Assembly: GCA_030407315.1 (NCBI GenBank)
Contig: JALQPE010002441.1
Location: 42,772-106,771, forward strand
Direction: 5' to 3'
DNA length: 64,000 bases
Source of the DNA: Asparagopsis taxiformis
Taxonomy: Eukaryota > Rhodophyta > Florideophyceae > Bonnemaisoniales > Bonnemaisoniaceae
Part shown: positions 9,251-20,471 of the stretch, in pieces
Layout: each line of letters begins with the position of its first letter
Position numbering within the stretch: position 1 is the stretch's first letter
Notes under the pieces: model-generated
Seen by the model: the letters and a program-made list of their open reading frames with translations, nothing else
The model's database searches: none
Told to the model about the DNA's origin: nothing
Translations under genes and position numbers: made by a program

Positions 9251-11198
9251 CTATCACTTCGTTCCTCCTCCTCGCATTGCATCCTCTTTTGAAATAAACT
9301 CTCCTTATTTGTATCTCCACCTAGCGCTTCGTAATGCGGGGTTCCTCCCGTCCGACACGCTTGCGGCCGTGAAACGCCAGGGTTCCTGCAGCTTTTGAGT
9401 GAGCGACAGCGCAACGCGGGTTCCGTCAAATGCATGCATGAGCCGGTGTTTCCGCGAAGGGGCGCGCGTGTCGTTGCTTGAAACCGTATTTGCCCGCTGC
9501 CCACGTCGGCGTTCGGAGGGCACGCGGCCGGCGGCGTCCAGTCGTGCGCGCGGGGGGAAGGGAGGGGTAGAATGCATACGTTGCGAAGCGAGAAAGGTTT
9601 GAGTGGGGGGGTAGAAGAAGGGAGTCGGGACGGGTAGCGCGTCGGTACGAGTTCGTCGTAGCGGTTTCGTTTCGTCGGTTCGTCACGCGCAATTCTCGAC
9701 GTCGCTGGTTAATTTTCGCATGCGTATTCGTTGTTCGCTTCCGCTTCGCGTCGTCAATTCGTGCCGCCTTACGCATTCGTCGTTCGCGTCGCCGGTTCGT
9801 TCGCTTTTTCGCATCCGTCGTTCGCGTCGCCTACTACCGGCGTTCGCCGTTTGCTACCGTGTCTATTGTCCCGTGACTAGAGCGGACGGCCGAATGGTAC
9901 CTAGGGGGCTCGGGTGGGGTCACATTCTTCCCTTCTTGGAGCGAGCCTCATTCTCCACGCTTGGGTTGAGGGGGAACCATGCACGTGGGCACCACTATAT
10001 TCTCGGTAGGGGGCTGCGTGCGTCCAGGGGTCTGCGTCCTTCCACCAGCTTCGAGCGCCTCGCTGGAGTTCGCGTATGTTGTCGTCCAATCAGGTGACGG
10101 TAGTAGGGGGCAGTTCGTCACGGTGCGGGGGCCAGCTTGACGGCGGCGCGATTCGGGTGCCCCTTTCGTCGCATTTTTCCAATGGGACAATTCGAGTGGG
10201 ACGGTAGAATTGCTAAATAGCCGGGCCAGCCCGCACGCCAGCGCCAGTGTCGCTCCCCTTTTTTCGCGCGAAAACGCATCGCGTGGTCCCGCGCATGTCG
10301 CGGCCTCTGGAGTAGGTCGGGTGTTAGTCGAGGTCCAACTCGCAACGAATCCAGAGATACGCGACCGTTCGTATTCGCGGCGGTTCCATCGAGCGTAGTG
10401 GCGCAGTGGCCGTGTGGCGGTAGACGGTCGTTAGGCGTTACGTGGCGTAAACGGCGGATAGTCGCGTGGCGAACGAAAGGCGACCGAACCGCAAGCGGCG
10501 AATATTGCGTGGCGCCTGTTTAGCGAGATTGACGCAACGTCCGTCATGGGCTTTTCGCGCTTATCGCACTTCTTAACAGGCAACGTCTCGAGCGTCAGCG
10601 AGGGGGCTCAATATCTTCGCGGTGGTGGCGTCCCGCGCGACGCGTGTCGATGCCGGACCGACCAGCGTCTGTGAGGGCCCCTTCGTGTGTTGCCAAGCGT
10701 CGAGATTCAGGCAGTTTAGTCCGGGGCGGCGCGCCTTCGCGCGGGTAGTCGGCGCGGGTAGCAGCGCGGCGGGCAAACGTCGAATCGTGTCCAACCTGTC
10801 AGGCGCACACGTACGCGGCTCGCGAGCGGCGTCGCTTCATTGCGCGCGGCAGTAGTTCCAGGTCATTCAGCGGTAGAATGTCGATTGCGCGGGGCGTGGC
10901 GAACGACGAAGCGTTGGCGCGAACGCGTGGCGTACGCCGAAACGGTTACAAGGCGTTCGAGGAAGCGTTTGCGTGTTGTGCGACGAAGCGGTTGCGTGGC
11001 GCTGCGACGCTTGGCGGCAATAAGTCGTATCTCCTCCCGGTCTCTGCTGCCGATAGTAGTTTGGCGTGATGCAAGGCGGGTAGCTGTGTTTGCGTTGGAT
11101 GCTTACCGCTGCCAGGTGGTCATCTGGCGCTCGCGCAGCTTCTTCGTCGACGTAAACGCACGTGGATGGCAACCCCACCGCCCGCAACGCTTCGTGCA
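9251..11198. other. Internal region of element B between antisense ORF and pol
   Basis: About 1.9 kb with many short CG-rich repeats (CGTTCG, CGCTTCG) and no convincing gene. Minus-strand frames give an Arg/Thr-rich extension of pol (to about 10867) if one G is added near 11219, as in the right copy. The two copies differ mainly by short indels here. Confidence 0.4.
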
Positions 11199-14100
11199 TT
11201 AATTGCGTTGCGCCCGAGGGGTCGCTTGTCGGCTTGCAATACGCGCGCTGATGCGGGTAGGTGTCGTTTTTCGCGGCGCGCCATCGGGCGCCTCCCTCGG
11301 GGCTGAGCGCTTCATTGAGCGACTTCGGCGGTTACGCAGCGCCGCAGGGCCGTCGGCAGTAGCGCGCGCAGCGGTTTTAGAGGCGGGCCGTCCTTGATCA
11401 CGGCGAAAACGGGAGACGATAGGCGCGGGCAGGGACGCTTCGGGCTCCCACGTATCATCGCGCGGGGAGTAGCCCTTCCAGCGCACCCGGAATACAGGCG
11501 TGACGGTATCGTCGATGCCCTCAGCCGTCAACCTGTCAATCATGAACTCGCGCGTTCCATACCCGGCTTCCGGGTCGACCTTGCGCGCCTCGTTAATTTC
11601 GCGTTCATCCCGTCGCTCTGCGTCGTTCGCGTTCTCCGTGTTAGTGTCTTCTTCTACGTCGTCCCACGTCGTTGGCGCATGCGTCGCGTAGCGCGGTGCT
11701 ATGCGAACGCGGTCGGAGCTGACGAGTTCGGGGACACCGTCGATTATGATTTCGTACGTGTGTCCGCGGCAGCCTATAACCGGGAAAGGGCCCGACACAG
11801 GATAGTCTAACTTCGACGTGTGCGCTGCGTCGCTGCGTTGCGTTCGTGTCGTCGCTCCCGCGCGAGTGTCCAGGTACACTTGATCGCCCACCTTGATATC
11901 CTTATTCACCGTGCGCACGCCGCGGTCAAAGTCGCGCTTGTATCTCGCTTGCGCTTTCTTTAACGCGTTCGCCGAGCGTGCGTACGCGTCCGATAATCGT
12001 GCGAGAAATTCCATGCGAAGGAATGGCGTGCTGCGAATCGTGTCCACTTGCTCCGTTCCCAGCGATACGGGATAGCGCGTGAGCGTGAGTTCGAACGGCG
12101 ACGTATTCGTCGAGCGGAGTATCGCGCGGTTGTAAGCGTATGCTAGCGCGTCTAAATGCTCGTCCCAATCTCTGCGCTCTTCATCTACGTAATGGCGCAG
12201 CGTCGCGACGATAGTGCGATTCATGCGCTCGACTTGTCAGTTCGATTGCGGATGGTATGTCGTTGTGAATATGTTCCGCGTACCCATTAGCGCGCAAGTC
12301 TCCTGAAACAGCTTCGAGCGGAATTGCGGCCCATTGTCCGAAAGTAGCGTGCGCGGCGGTCCATAGACGAAAACCCAGTCTCGGCAAAATGCCTTCGCAA
12401 CGGCGAGTGCGGATACGCGTCCGAGCGCGATGAGTCGGCAGAGTTTGCTATAGCGGTCTGCGATTACGAGTACGAAGCGGCGTTGGCGCGGAGTCTCGGG
12501 CAGCGGACCAAGGATATCGATAGCGACGTCTTCGAGCGGGCGCGTCGCGGGGAATAGCTTCAGGGCGTTCGTATGGCGATATTGCGTAACGCGGTTACGT
12601 GCGCACGCATCGCACTGTCTCACTGTAGTGTAGACGTCCACGCTCATCATCGGCCAGTAGTACGCGCGTCGGATGGCGTCGTACATGCGTCGCGCGCCCG
12701 GATGTCCTGCAGTTACCGCATAATGGTTAGCTCGCAAAATGCGCCCCTTAATCGCTTCGGGCACGACTATCTGCGTGGCGCCGTCGAGCGGCGCGGTCCT
12801 CATAAGTATCCCATCGGGGGACAGGTGAAAGCGCGACTGCGGCGCGGTTTCGACGTCGCGTTTCGCGTTTTGGCAGAATTCGTCTGTCGCCTGCTCGCGT
12901 ATCCACTCGTCAGTGGACACGGGCGGTTCGATGCACGACCGAGTTGCCAGTAGGCAGTCCAAACTCGGGTAGTATTCTGCGTAGTCGCATAGTAGCGCGG
13001 TATCGGTTCGCGCATAAGCGTCCGCGTGCGGTTCAACGATGTTCGCGGCGTCGAAGCAGGGTATCTCGTCCGGTATTTCCGTCTCGTCGCCGCTTCGCGT
13101 GGCCATTCGCGAGAGCGCGTCGGCGATAACGTGGCGTTTACCCTTTTTATATTCGACGTCGAACTCGAACTCGGCGAGTCGCAATCGCCAGCGCGCGAGT
13201 CGTCCTTCCGCAGAGGTCATGTTTAGAATCCAGCGCAGCGAATTGTGGTCCGTGCGAACCGTGAACTTCCGTCCTTCTAGATACGCGCGTAGTAGTAGCA
13301 CTGCCCATACTACCGCGAGGCATTCGCGTTCCGTCGTCGAATAATTTCGCTCCGCGTCGTTAAGCGTGCGCGACCAGTATCCGACTGGATGCAATGTGTC
13401 TCCGTCGGCGTCTAACTGTAGTAACGCGCATCCGATTTGTCCTTGCGACGCGTCGGTATCGAGCACGTATGGGTGTCCCTCGCGCGGTAGGCGAAGAATA
13501 GGCGGAGATAGCATCGCTCGTCGCAGTGATTCGAACGCGCGCGTTTGCTCCGGCGTCGGCGCGGGTAAGCTGTCTCCTTGGTCCTTCTTTAGCAACTGCG
13601 TAAGCGGCGCCGCGACGAACGCGAATTTTTCGACGAATCGGCGGTATACGTTGCAAGTTCCCAGAAAGCTGCGCAGCTGCGTTTTCGTCGTCGGATACGT
13701 CGCATCGCGCAGCGCGTCGCATTTCGTCGTCGGTACGGATAGCTTCCCCGGCGAAATAGTATGTCCCAAATAGTCCACCGTGCGCTTGAAGAACTCAGTC
13801 TTCGCGAATTTAAGCGAAACGCCAGCGCGTCCGAGGATTCCCAGTATCTCGTCGACGTGATGCACGTGCGCGTTTACGTCGGCGGAGAAGATGATTACGT
13901 CATCCAGGTAGACAAGGCAGTGCTGCCATTTCACGTTCGCGAGCAAGATATCGAGCGCGCGCTGAAACGTCGCGGGCGCGTTCGATAGTCCAAAGGGCAT
14001 ACGGCGGAAGCGATACGTACCAACGTGCGACGTAAACGTAGTCTTATCGCGGTCGGCGTGCGCCACTGGGATCTGCCAGTATCCCGAGTTGCAGTCCAGC

Positions 14101-15491
14101 GTAGTGAAAACCGTCGCGTTACCAAGCGAATCGACGCAATCGTCCATGCGCGGAATCGGATACGCGTCCTTGACGGTAGCGGCGTTTAAGCGGCGGTAGT
14201 CGATGCAGAAGCGGGAAGTCCCGTCCTTCTTAGGCACGACTACGACCGGGCTCGCCCACTCCGATGTAGCAGGTTCGATCACTCCAGCGCGGAGCATCTT
14301 ATCCACTTGCGTACGGATAATTTCGCGCGACGCGTGTCCGGCGCGGTACGGCGGTTGGTTGACGGGGGTCGCCCCCGGAACCAGTTCGATGCGGTGTTCT
14401 GTCGCGTGGATGGCTCCGAGCGTGCCATTCCACATGCGTTCGTGCTTTCGCAGCATCTCGATAATTCGCGCGTGTAGGTCGTCGTCTACTCGCTCATCGC
14501 GTAGTGTCGCGCGTAAGAGGTCTTCCCAGTGCGGCGTCGCGTTCGCAATTCCGTCGGCTTCGCGCAGGTCCGGCGGGTTCGTCGCGTTGCGTGGCGTCGC
14601 ATCGTCGGGCGGTCGGTCTTGCGGGGTCGGTGCCTCTTGTGCAACTTGTAGGCAACCTACGGGGTTGGGCACCGCGGCGCCCAGCTTCATGCCTTTGGGC
14701 AATACCTGTAGGCGGGTGCCGGCGTTGTGCACGTGCACGCTGAAGGGCACGTTCCTTTTAACCTGCGTTTCACCATTGGCTAGACGCAACAACTTCTGTC
14801 CGTAGAGGTCGGTCGCGGGTATCGTGATGCAGCGTCCGTCAGCACCCGTGGTGACTTCGATAGCTTGCGTCGCGTGCGGCGGAATCGACGTGCGGCGCGC
14901 AACGCGGATTGGTGCGAAGTCTGTCAGTCGGGTAGTCTTGGGGGTCGGTGCGCGGCGCGGTTTCGTCGGCGTTCGTGGGAGCATTGGAACGTGGTCTCCA
15001 TAGCGGGTTCGCAACGCGCGCTGCGGCCCAGTATAGATCATCCGAACCACACGGTCGATGAAGTCTGCTCCCAGAATGCAAGGGACGGATAAGCGCGGCA
15101 TCACCAGGAAAGTTTGAAGGTGCGCGCGGGCACCTAGAAGAACGCTAAGTCGCAACGACGCGTTAGGCGCGAGGCGTCGTCCATTCGCGTCGATAATCGC
15201 GCAGCGCAGCGTCGGCGGCGTAGCGTGGCGCTTCCAATCAGCGCCTAATACGTTTTCGCGAATGAGGCTCGGGCCCGCGCCGGTATCAAGCACAGCGGTC
15301 ACCGCGGTGGCCGTGCGTAGATTATATCCGACGCGTACCTCGAGTTTGTAGTTCGCGGTAGGGGTCTGAAACAGGACCACTGTTTCGGGTGGTAACGGAG
15401 GCGGTTTTTCGCGCGGCGGTTGCGTCATCGCGCGTCGCGTATCCGTTGGGTGGAGAGGAGTCGGCCCACCCGCTACGACTCCTCGTAGGCG
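11199..15491 (-). pseudogene. pol: Element B pol: protease, RT, RNase H, integrase, chromodomain; one stop codon
   Basis: Counting from the first ATG of the frame (15428): protease LDTGAG at 47-52; RT at about 360-570 with FCIDYRRLN and the catalytic LVYLDD (505-510); RNase H with LDTDAS (656-661), ERECLAVVWA and RTDHNSLRW; integrase with its zinc-binding His/Cys part, AIDILGPLP and LLSDNGPQF. The frame is then broken by TGA at 12237-12239, in place of the conserved Gly of NGQVER. It resumes at once, without a shift, into the rest of integrase and a chromodomain (FRVRWKGYSPRDDTWEPE near 11490). The polyprotein would supply all enzymes for reverse transcription and integration. It is entered from gag by -1 frameshifting near 15491. 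The stop removes the catalytic Glu of integrase and the chromodomain. Confidence 0.95.
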
Positions 15492-15497
15492 TTTCCC
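15448..15497 (-). promoter_or_regulatory. Programmed -1 frameshift signal of element B (gag to pol)
   Basis: Minus-strand heptamer GGGAAAC (15497-15491) is in the exact register G GGA AAC of the gag frame, six codons before the gag stop. After a 6-nt spacer there is a perfect 9-bp stem, GAGGAGTCG (15484-15476) with CGACTCCTC (15463-15455), with a 12-nt loop. GGGTGG in the loop (15471-15466) can also pair with CCACCC (15453-15448). The 3' connecting loop would be one nucleotide, too short to span the full 9-bp stem, so either a shortened stem 1 or a simple hairpin is more likely. Pol is open in the -1 frame across this site. Confidence 0.8.
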
Positions 15498-17443
15498 GGG
15501 TCTTCTGCGAAGCGAACCGAGTGGGGCGTGAGCTGCTCGCCGTCGTGCGCGTCGTCTTCGCGCGTGCGTTCGCTTTCGCGCTCGCGTGCGTCATCGTCCG
15601 CGGAAACTTCGAAAACCTGAACGTTACGCTGCAGGTTCAGTTCTTCGGGCGTTAGGCGCGCGTGGCTATGCATCTCGCGAATCGCGGCCTGTTGCTCGGA
15701 TGAGAGCAGCGGGCAGCTTACCATGGGGTGTCCGAACTTCCGGCATATCAGACAGCGGAACGCCGCTGTGCGAGACGTGTCGGCCGGTGCCGTCTGTCTC
15801 ACGATAGGCGGTGGGTAAGTTGCGCGCGGTATGTGCGCCGTGTACGGTCCCGCGCGTTCGCGTTCTCGGTCGTCGTTATGCGCAAAGCGTCGCGAGCGGT
15901 CGGCGGGCGATGCGTCGCGAGAGCGTGGCGTGCGATAATTCGACGAAGGGGTGCCAAGCGAGGTTGGACTTCGCATGGGGCTCGGGGTCGAGAACTTCCG
16001 TTCGCGCGGAGCGTGCGGAGTCGCGGCGGAGGTTGAGACGTTTGGCGATGAGAAGCCTGATGGCGGGGTGTGCCCCACGGTCAGCGCTTGCATCGTTGGT
16101 GTCTCCTCCTCTTCCACGTAGAGCGCAGGCGTTCGCCTTAATAGCGGTCGCGCGCTCGTCGTCGGCGTCATCGCTCGGTGCGTGTCTCCGTGGCTCTGCG
16201 CCATAGAGACTAGCTCTCGAAAGGTGTATCGACGCGGGTCGCGAGACAGCGCGTCCCGTACGAGGTGTTGCGCATAGGGTCGTAGACCATCGACGAAAAT
16301 AGAAACAAGCGTTCGCTCGCTAAACGCATCGCCGCAGCGCAGCGCGCGGCGTCGTAGTCTCGTAGCGAATTGCGTTTCGGTTTCCTTCGGGTCTTGCGTT
16401 TGTTGCGCTACGTCACGATACGCTTGCGCGACGTCGCCTTCGCGCGCATAGGTCAGCAGGAGCCACTGAACGGCTTCCGCGTAGCACGTAATCGAATCGA
16501 CGCCCGCGCGCGAGCCTCGGAACGTTCGTCCCACGTACGTTTGGAACGTGTCGCGCGCCTCGTCGGCCAGGAAATACTTGAGAATCGGCAACGCTGCGCC
16601 TTCGGATACGCCGGTGTCGTCGCATGCGCTCTTGAAATACTTCAGGAACGATAGCACGGCGATTCCGTCAGCGCCCGTGAAATTCTCTCCTTGCATCGAA
16701 TGGCGCACCATTTTCGCGGTGTTAGCCAATTCGCTCGCAATCGTTCGGTTAAACGCGCGGTCCGTATTACGCAAGCGGTACGTGCGATACGAAAGCGCGC
16801 GCGTGAACAGCTCGTTCAACGGCTGGATCTCTACCAGCCCGGGATGTGCGGGTCCATCGTCGCAATCCGAACGCGGATGGTCGTCGAATGACAGGTCCTG
16901 GCGCGCCAGTTCCAGCCATCCTTCGGGGTCCGCGCTGCGCGCGTAGTTCGTAGGGGTCGCGCGCGCTGCGGTTCGCGTTCGGTTTTCGCGCGCAGCGACG
17001 TTCGCGCGTTCAATATTGTGCTCCTCGCGGGAGTCCATCGTAGTGACGATTAGGTTGTGGACTTGCGCCCTCATCTGAGCCGTCAATCCACGTGACTGGC
17101 CTTTGATAGCGCGGTCCACCGCGGCTCGTACTTCAGCCTGGAGCATGCATTGGAACGTAGGGTCGTCCACTACTTGTCGAACCAAGCTCGGAAGCGTTGC
17201 GGACGGCGTAGCGTGCACGTCGGAAACGCGGAACTCGGCTTCACGCTTCGTGGCGGCGCCATCGTCGGACGTTTGCGCGTCGTCGTCGATGCTCGCGAGC
17301 GCTTGCGTCGGTAACGGCGGCCACGGAGAAGCGGTAGGGTCAGGGATATGTGAAGCGACCAGCGCGTCGACTGCGTGCGTTTGCGACGCGACTGGCGGCG
17401 GTTCGGTCGGCGCGTTCGATCGCTCGGGCGCGGATGGATCCAT
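15473..17443 (-). CDS. gag: Element B gag, 656 residues
   Basis: Starts at ATG 17443 (MDPSAPERS) and ends in TAG at 15475-15473. The N-terminal third is acidic and low complexity. The middle carries the helical capsid-like region typical of Gypsy Gag, with YFLADEARDTF, WLLLTYAREGDV and FVDGLRPYAQHLV. Near the C-terminus is a CCHC zinc knuckle, CLICRKFGHPMVSC, for RNA binding. Gag forms the cytoplasmic particle in which reverse transcription takes place. The reading frame is intact. The last codons overlap the pol frame and contain the shift site. Confidence 0.93.
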   Translation of the reverse strand: MDPSAPERSNAPTEPPPVASQTHAVDALVASHIPDPTASPWPPLPTQALASIDDDAQTSDDGAATKREAEFRVSDVHATPSATLPSLVRQVVDDPTFQCMLQAEVRAAVDRAIKGQSRGLTAQMRAQVHNLIVTTMDSREEHNIERANVAARENRTRTAARATPTNYARSADPEGWLELARQDLSFDDHPRSDCDDGPAHPGLVEIQPLNELFTRALSYRTYRLRNTDRAFNRTIASELANTAKMVRHSMQGENFTGADGIAVLSFLKYFKSACDDTGVSEGAALPILKYFLADEARDTFQTYVGRTFRGSRAGVDSITCYAEAVQWLLLTYAREGDVAQAYRDVAQQTQDPKETETQFATRLRRRALRCGDAFSERTLVSIFVDGLRPYAQHLVRDALSRDPRRYTFRELVSMAQSHGDTHRAMTPTTSARPLLRRTPALYVEEEETPTMQALTVGHTPPSGFSSPNVSTSAATPHAPRERKFSTPSPMRSPTSLGTPSSNYRTPRSRDASPADRSRRFAHNDDRERERAGPYTAHIPRATYPPPIVRQTAPADTSRTAAFRCLICRKFGHPMVSCPLLSSEQQAAIREMHSHARLTPEELNLQRNVQVFEVSADDDARERESERTREDDAHDGEQLTPHSVRFAEDPGNAYEES

Positions 17444-18000
17444 CGGCGCGGTTGCGCTCGATCGTCGCCTAGGGAAAAGGGAAAAAGGGATGATGGGGAA
17501 GGAGAAAGGGGAATTCGGCGCGCGTCAAAATCTCGCGTCGGCGCGTCGAAAAATTGGCAAGTAAAAAGGGAAGCGCTTCCCGAAAATTGTCTGCGTATCG
17601 GGCGCGCGTAGTAAGGGTGAGGGGGACGAGTTCGCTCGCAGGAGGGCTTCTTCCTCGCTCGGAACGCGCAAAGACGGGTCTCGATCGTCCGCGAACCCAG
17701 TATTTTCGGCACCGCCGAACCCGCGTTAGGGTTGCGAACTAGCGCGCGCACGCGTTGCGTCTTCGATCGCGTCGTTCCGCGCGGCGAATCGTCGTAGTAG
17801 GGGTAGGGTAGTTATACAAACCAGAGAGGCTATAGCACCGCTTCCGGGATAGCGATACGCGCGCACGCGTCAATCGCCCTCGCTGTCGCGCACGACGAAC
17901 GGATAAAAGAAGAATTAGAGTAAGCGGTAGGTTTGGCGTCCCGTGTTTTCCCCAAGCGGAGTTTCTGTGCTTCGCTGAGTTCGCACGTCGGTTCGCGCAA
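17444..18000 (-). other. 5' leader of element B
   Basis: About 560 bases between the primer-binding site and the gag ATG. No coding potential that I can support. It probably holds packaging and translation-control sequences, but no specific motif is recognised. Confidence 0.5.
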
Positions 18001-18018
18001 TTCTAGGTCGAGAGACCA
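18001..18018 (-). other. Primer-binding site of element B
   Basis: Minus strand reads TGGTCTCTCGACCTAGAA, two bases after the end of the 5' LTR. It begins with TGG, complementary to the CCA end of a tRNA. The identical 18 bases follow the 5' LTR of element A. I cannot name the tRNA. Confidence 0.8.
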
Positions 18019-18020
18019 GT

Positions 18021-18810
18021 TGTAGGACCAGCCAGGGTGGCGATCGCTAAGGGAGTTCTAGAATTGCAGCCGTGTCAGGGCGTGGTGAACCGTAACGCGC
18101 TGGTTGAACTTGCGTTCGCGCGTCGCTCGGTCGCGCTGGCGAACGGGTGGTACAACGGCGGAACGCGTAGGGAACGATCGCAACACGGGATTCGCGGGCC
18201 GGCGCAAGCCGTGATCTCAGGGTGAGATCACCGAGTAAACTCGAGCACAACGCGATCCACACAGGGGTCGTAAATCCCTGGCCTAGTGGCGTGCGACGCA
18301 ACGCGCGCTATCGCGGTGCGACGCGGTTCGACGATCGGTTTATGCGCAGCGCGCACGCGAACGTCGGCGATCGTGAGCAACCCGCACGCAACGTTGTAAC
18401 GCAATCGGTCCTCGCGATTCGCTAAACGCTTAACTCGTAGCTGCGAAGATGCTGGCTGTTTATTGGTAAGGTGCGAAGCGGAACGACCATTAATAGCTAA
18501 CTACTAAGGACAGGTTGTCCTTGCGCGGCCGGCCGGCGGCCGCTCGCTCGCACGCAAAAAAGGGAAATATTTGGGAAAAAGACTTTCGTCATAAAAAACC
18601 CAAAAAGGGAAAATAAAGGGAATTTCGCAAAAGGCGCTACACGTGGCGCCAAGCTCGCAATCGTACGCGTTCGCGCAAGCGCGCCGTGACACGTAATTGT
18701 ATCGCCACGCGTACGCTCGCTTACTAACTAACTAAACGCGGATGCACGCGGACTCAACGCGACGCATCGCTCCGACCCGCGCGCGCACTTGCAACATAAA
18801 TTGCATCACA
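18021..18810 (-). repeat. 5' LTR of element B
   Basis: 790 bp, matching 5433-6222 by eye. Followed on the plus strand by the target duplication ACATC (18811-18815), after which the RT of element A resumes. Confidence 0.96.
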
Positions 18811-20471
18811 ACATCGTCTAAGTATATCAGACAAGTCTGCCAGCGAACGCTGCTCAATATGATATCGATAGCACGTTGGAACGTGGCCGGAGCATTCTTC
18901 AAGCCAAAAGGAAGGCGTTTGAAACGGTATGTCCCCAAGTGGGAGGTAAACGCCGTCTTGTCACGGTCGTCCTGTGCAACGGGTATCTGCCAGTACCCAG
19001 AGTTACAATCTAAGGTAGTGAATACCTGAGCATCTCCTAGGGAGTCAATACAATCGTTCATTCGTGGAAGGGGGTACACATCATTGACAGTGATGTCGTT
19101 AAGGCCCCTATAGTCGACGCAAAAGCGTAATTTACCATCCTTCTTCGGGACAAGTACAACCGGGCTAGCCCATTCGGAGGTCGAAGGTTCGATCACTCCT
19201 TTTTCCAGCATGCTGGTAATTTCCTTACGCGCAATCTCTCGTCGAGCGGGTCCCATCCGATAGGGTTGTTGCCGCCTGGGCTTGCTCCCTTCCATAATAT
19301 CGATTCGGTGTTCCGTAGAACGGATATCTCCCAGGGATCCATCCCACATAGACTCGTGGTGAGACAACATTTCGAGGATGCTCTCCCGTAACGGGGCTTG
19401 ACCAAGATGGTCGAGAGAGACTTCTTGCTTCCAGCTTAATGGTCGAGTGGCATCAGCCTCAGTCCCCTGAGGGAGAGTGGTTGCCACTGGGAAGGCTTGT
19501 TGGGAGGAGGTCGGACGGCGGAGAGCCATGGGGCGCATCGGCCGTTCGGGCGCCCGAAGGGCGTAGCCTATGACTGTTCCTTTTGGGAGGTACTTGTCGG
19601 ACATACCGAAGTTAGTTAAGATAGTTAGGAATTCCTGTCGCGGGATGACTTCCTTAACCCCATTTGGGATGGAGACTCGGTGTCGTTGAAGGATCCGATC
19701 TCTCGGGATGAGTATACTCAAGCCGCCGCCGGCGCACACGACAGTGGTTGTTACTTGACTTCGCGGGGGAATAGTCACACTGTGTGATAATCGAATGCCG
19801 TGAGACTGGCGGTCTAGGTTAATCCCGTTAGAGGGTCGCGGGGCATCCACGTAGCACGAGAGAGCGGGGGATGTTTTACGTACAGACGACATCACCAGGA
19901 TAGCTATCGAGCCGCCGTCGTGAATATCGATTCGTTGGGCCCGGCACCTAATTGCGTCTACGTGGTTATTCATTGCCCCAGTTCCCAAGATGAGGGGTAC
20001 GGCCAATCTAGGCGCGACGAAGAATTCTTCCTCAAAGGATTTGTAGCCTAACTGTAGAGTCAGTTTGATCTTGCCAGTTATCCGCAGAGGGTTGCCGTTG
20101 GCATCGGCCAATTGTGGAACTTTTCCCGTCGGGACTTGAAACTGTTCCCAGTTGCTGGGTAAGCTCTTTTCGTGGATGACCGATGGTCCGGACCCGGTGT
20201 CCATCACCATACGCATAGGCGTGAGGACTGACGGATCGAGTCCGATGGAACCCATTACTACGTAATGGGCGGCCTTAAGCAAGCATGAGGCTCTCGGCCT
20301 TTTTGTTCGAGTCCCTGTGGGGGAGCCCGAGTGGTTTGGTGTCTGGCAAGGCAGTTGTCCCCCGAAGGGATAGACCTTTGCCTGTGGAGGTGGTTGTGGT
20401 GAGATGTCCACTGAATAGCGTAATCGCTCCACCTCCTGACGGGAGTGCGACACCTCACTCCCCGTCGCTAG
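18811..20471 (-). CDS. pol: Element A pol, N-terminal half: protease and RT up to YLDDV
   Basis: Begins in the -1 frame at the gag end. It contains the protease motif MDTGSGPSVI (near 20205), a linker, and RT with ASPVVLVPKKDG, FCVDYRGLND, LDCNSGYWQIP and LIYLDDV, ending where element B is inserted. Reading resumes at 5432 with the codons for VIVFSRDEAEHLH, so the pre-insertion gene read through. No further lesion is seen in this half. The protein would cleave the Gag-Pol precursor and copy RNA into DNA. Confidence 0.93.

Larger units (their letters stand above)
5433..18810 (-). mobile_element. Ty3/Gypsy chromovirus B, complete, nested in element A
   Basis: A 13378-bp minus-strand element bounded by two 790-bp LTRs that begin TGTAGG and end ATCACA, and by the 5-bp target duplication ACATC at 5428-5432 and 18811-18815. 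It sits inside the codons for YLDDV of the RT of element A. Internal order from the 5' LTR: primer-binding site, a leader of about 560 nt, gag, pol in the -1 frame with protease, RT, RNase H, integrase and chromodomain, a non-coding or poorly coding stretch, the plus-strand antisense ORF, a polypurine tract and the 3' LTR. Base composition is much richer in CG dinucleotides than element A. The LTRs look identical by eye, so the insertion is recent. A stop codon in integrase makes this copy non-autonomous. Confidence 0.97.

Noticed and set aside
15448..15484. Full H-type pseudoknot at the B frameshift site
   Set aside because: Base complementarity is present, but the loop that would have to cross the 9-bp first stem is one nucleotide. 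I therefore report a hairpin with possible alternative pairing rather than a firm pseudoknot.
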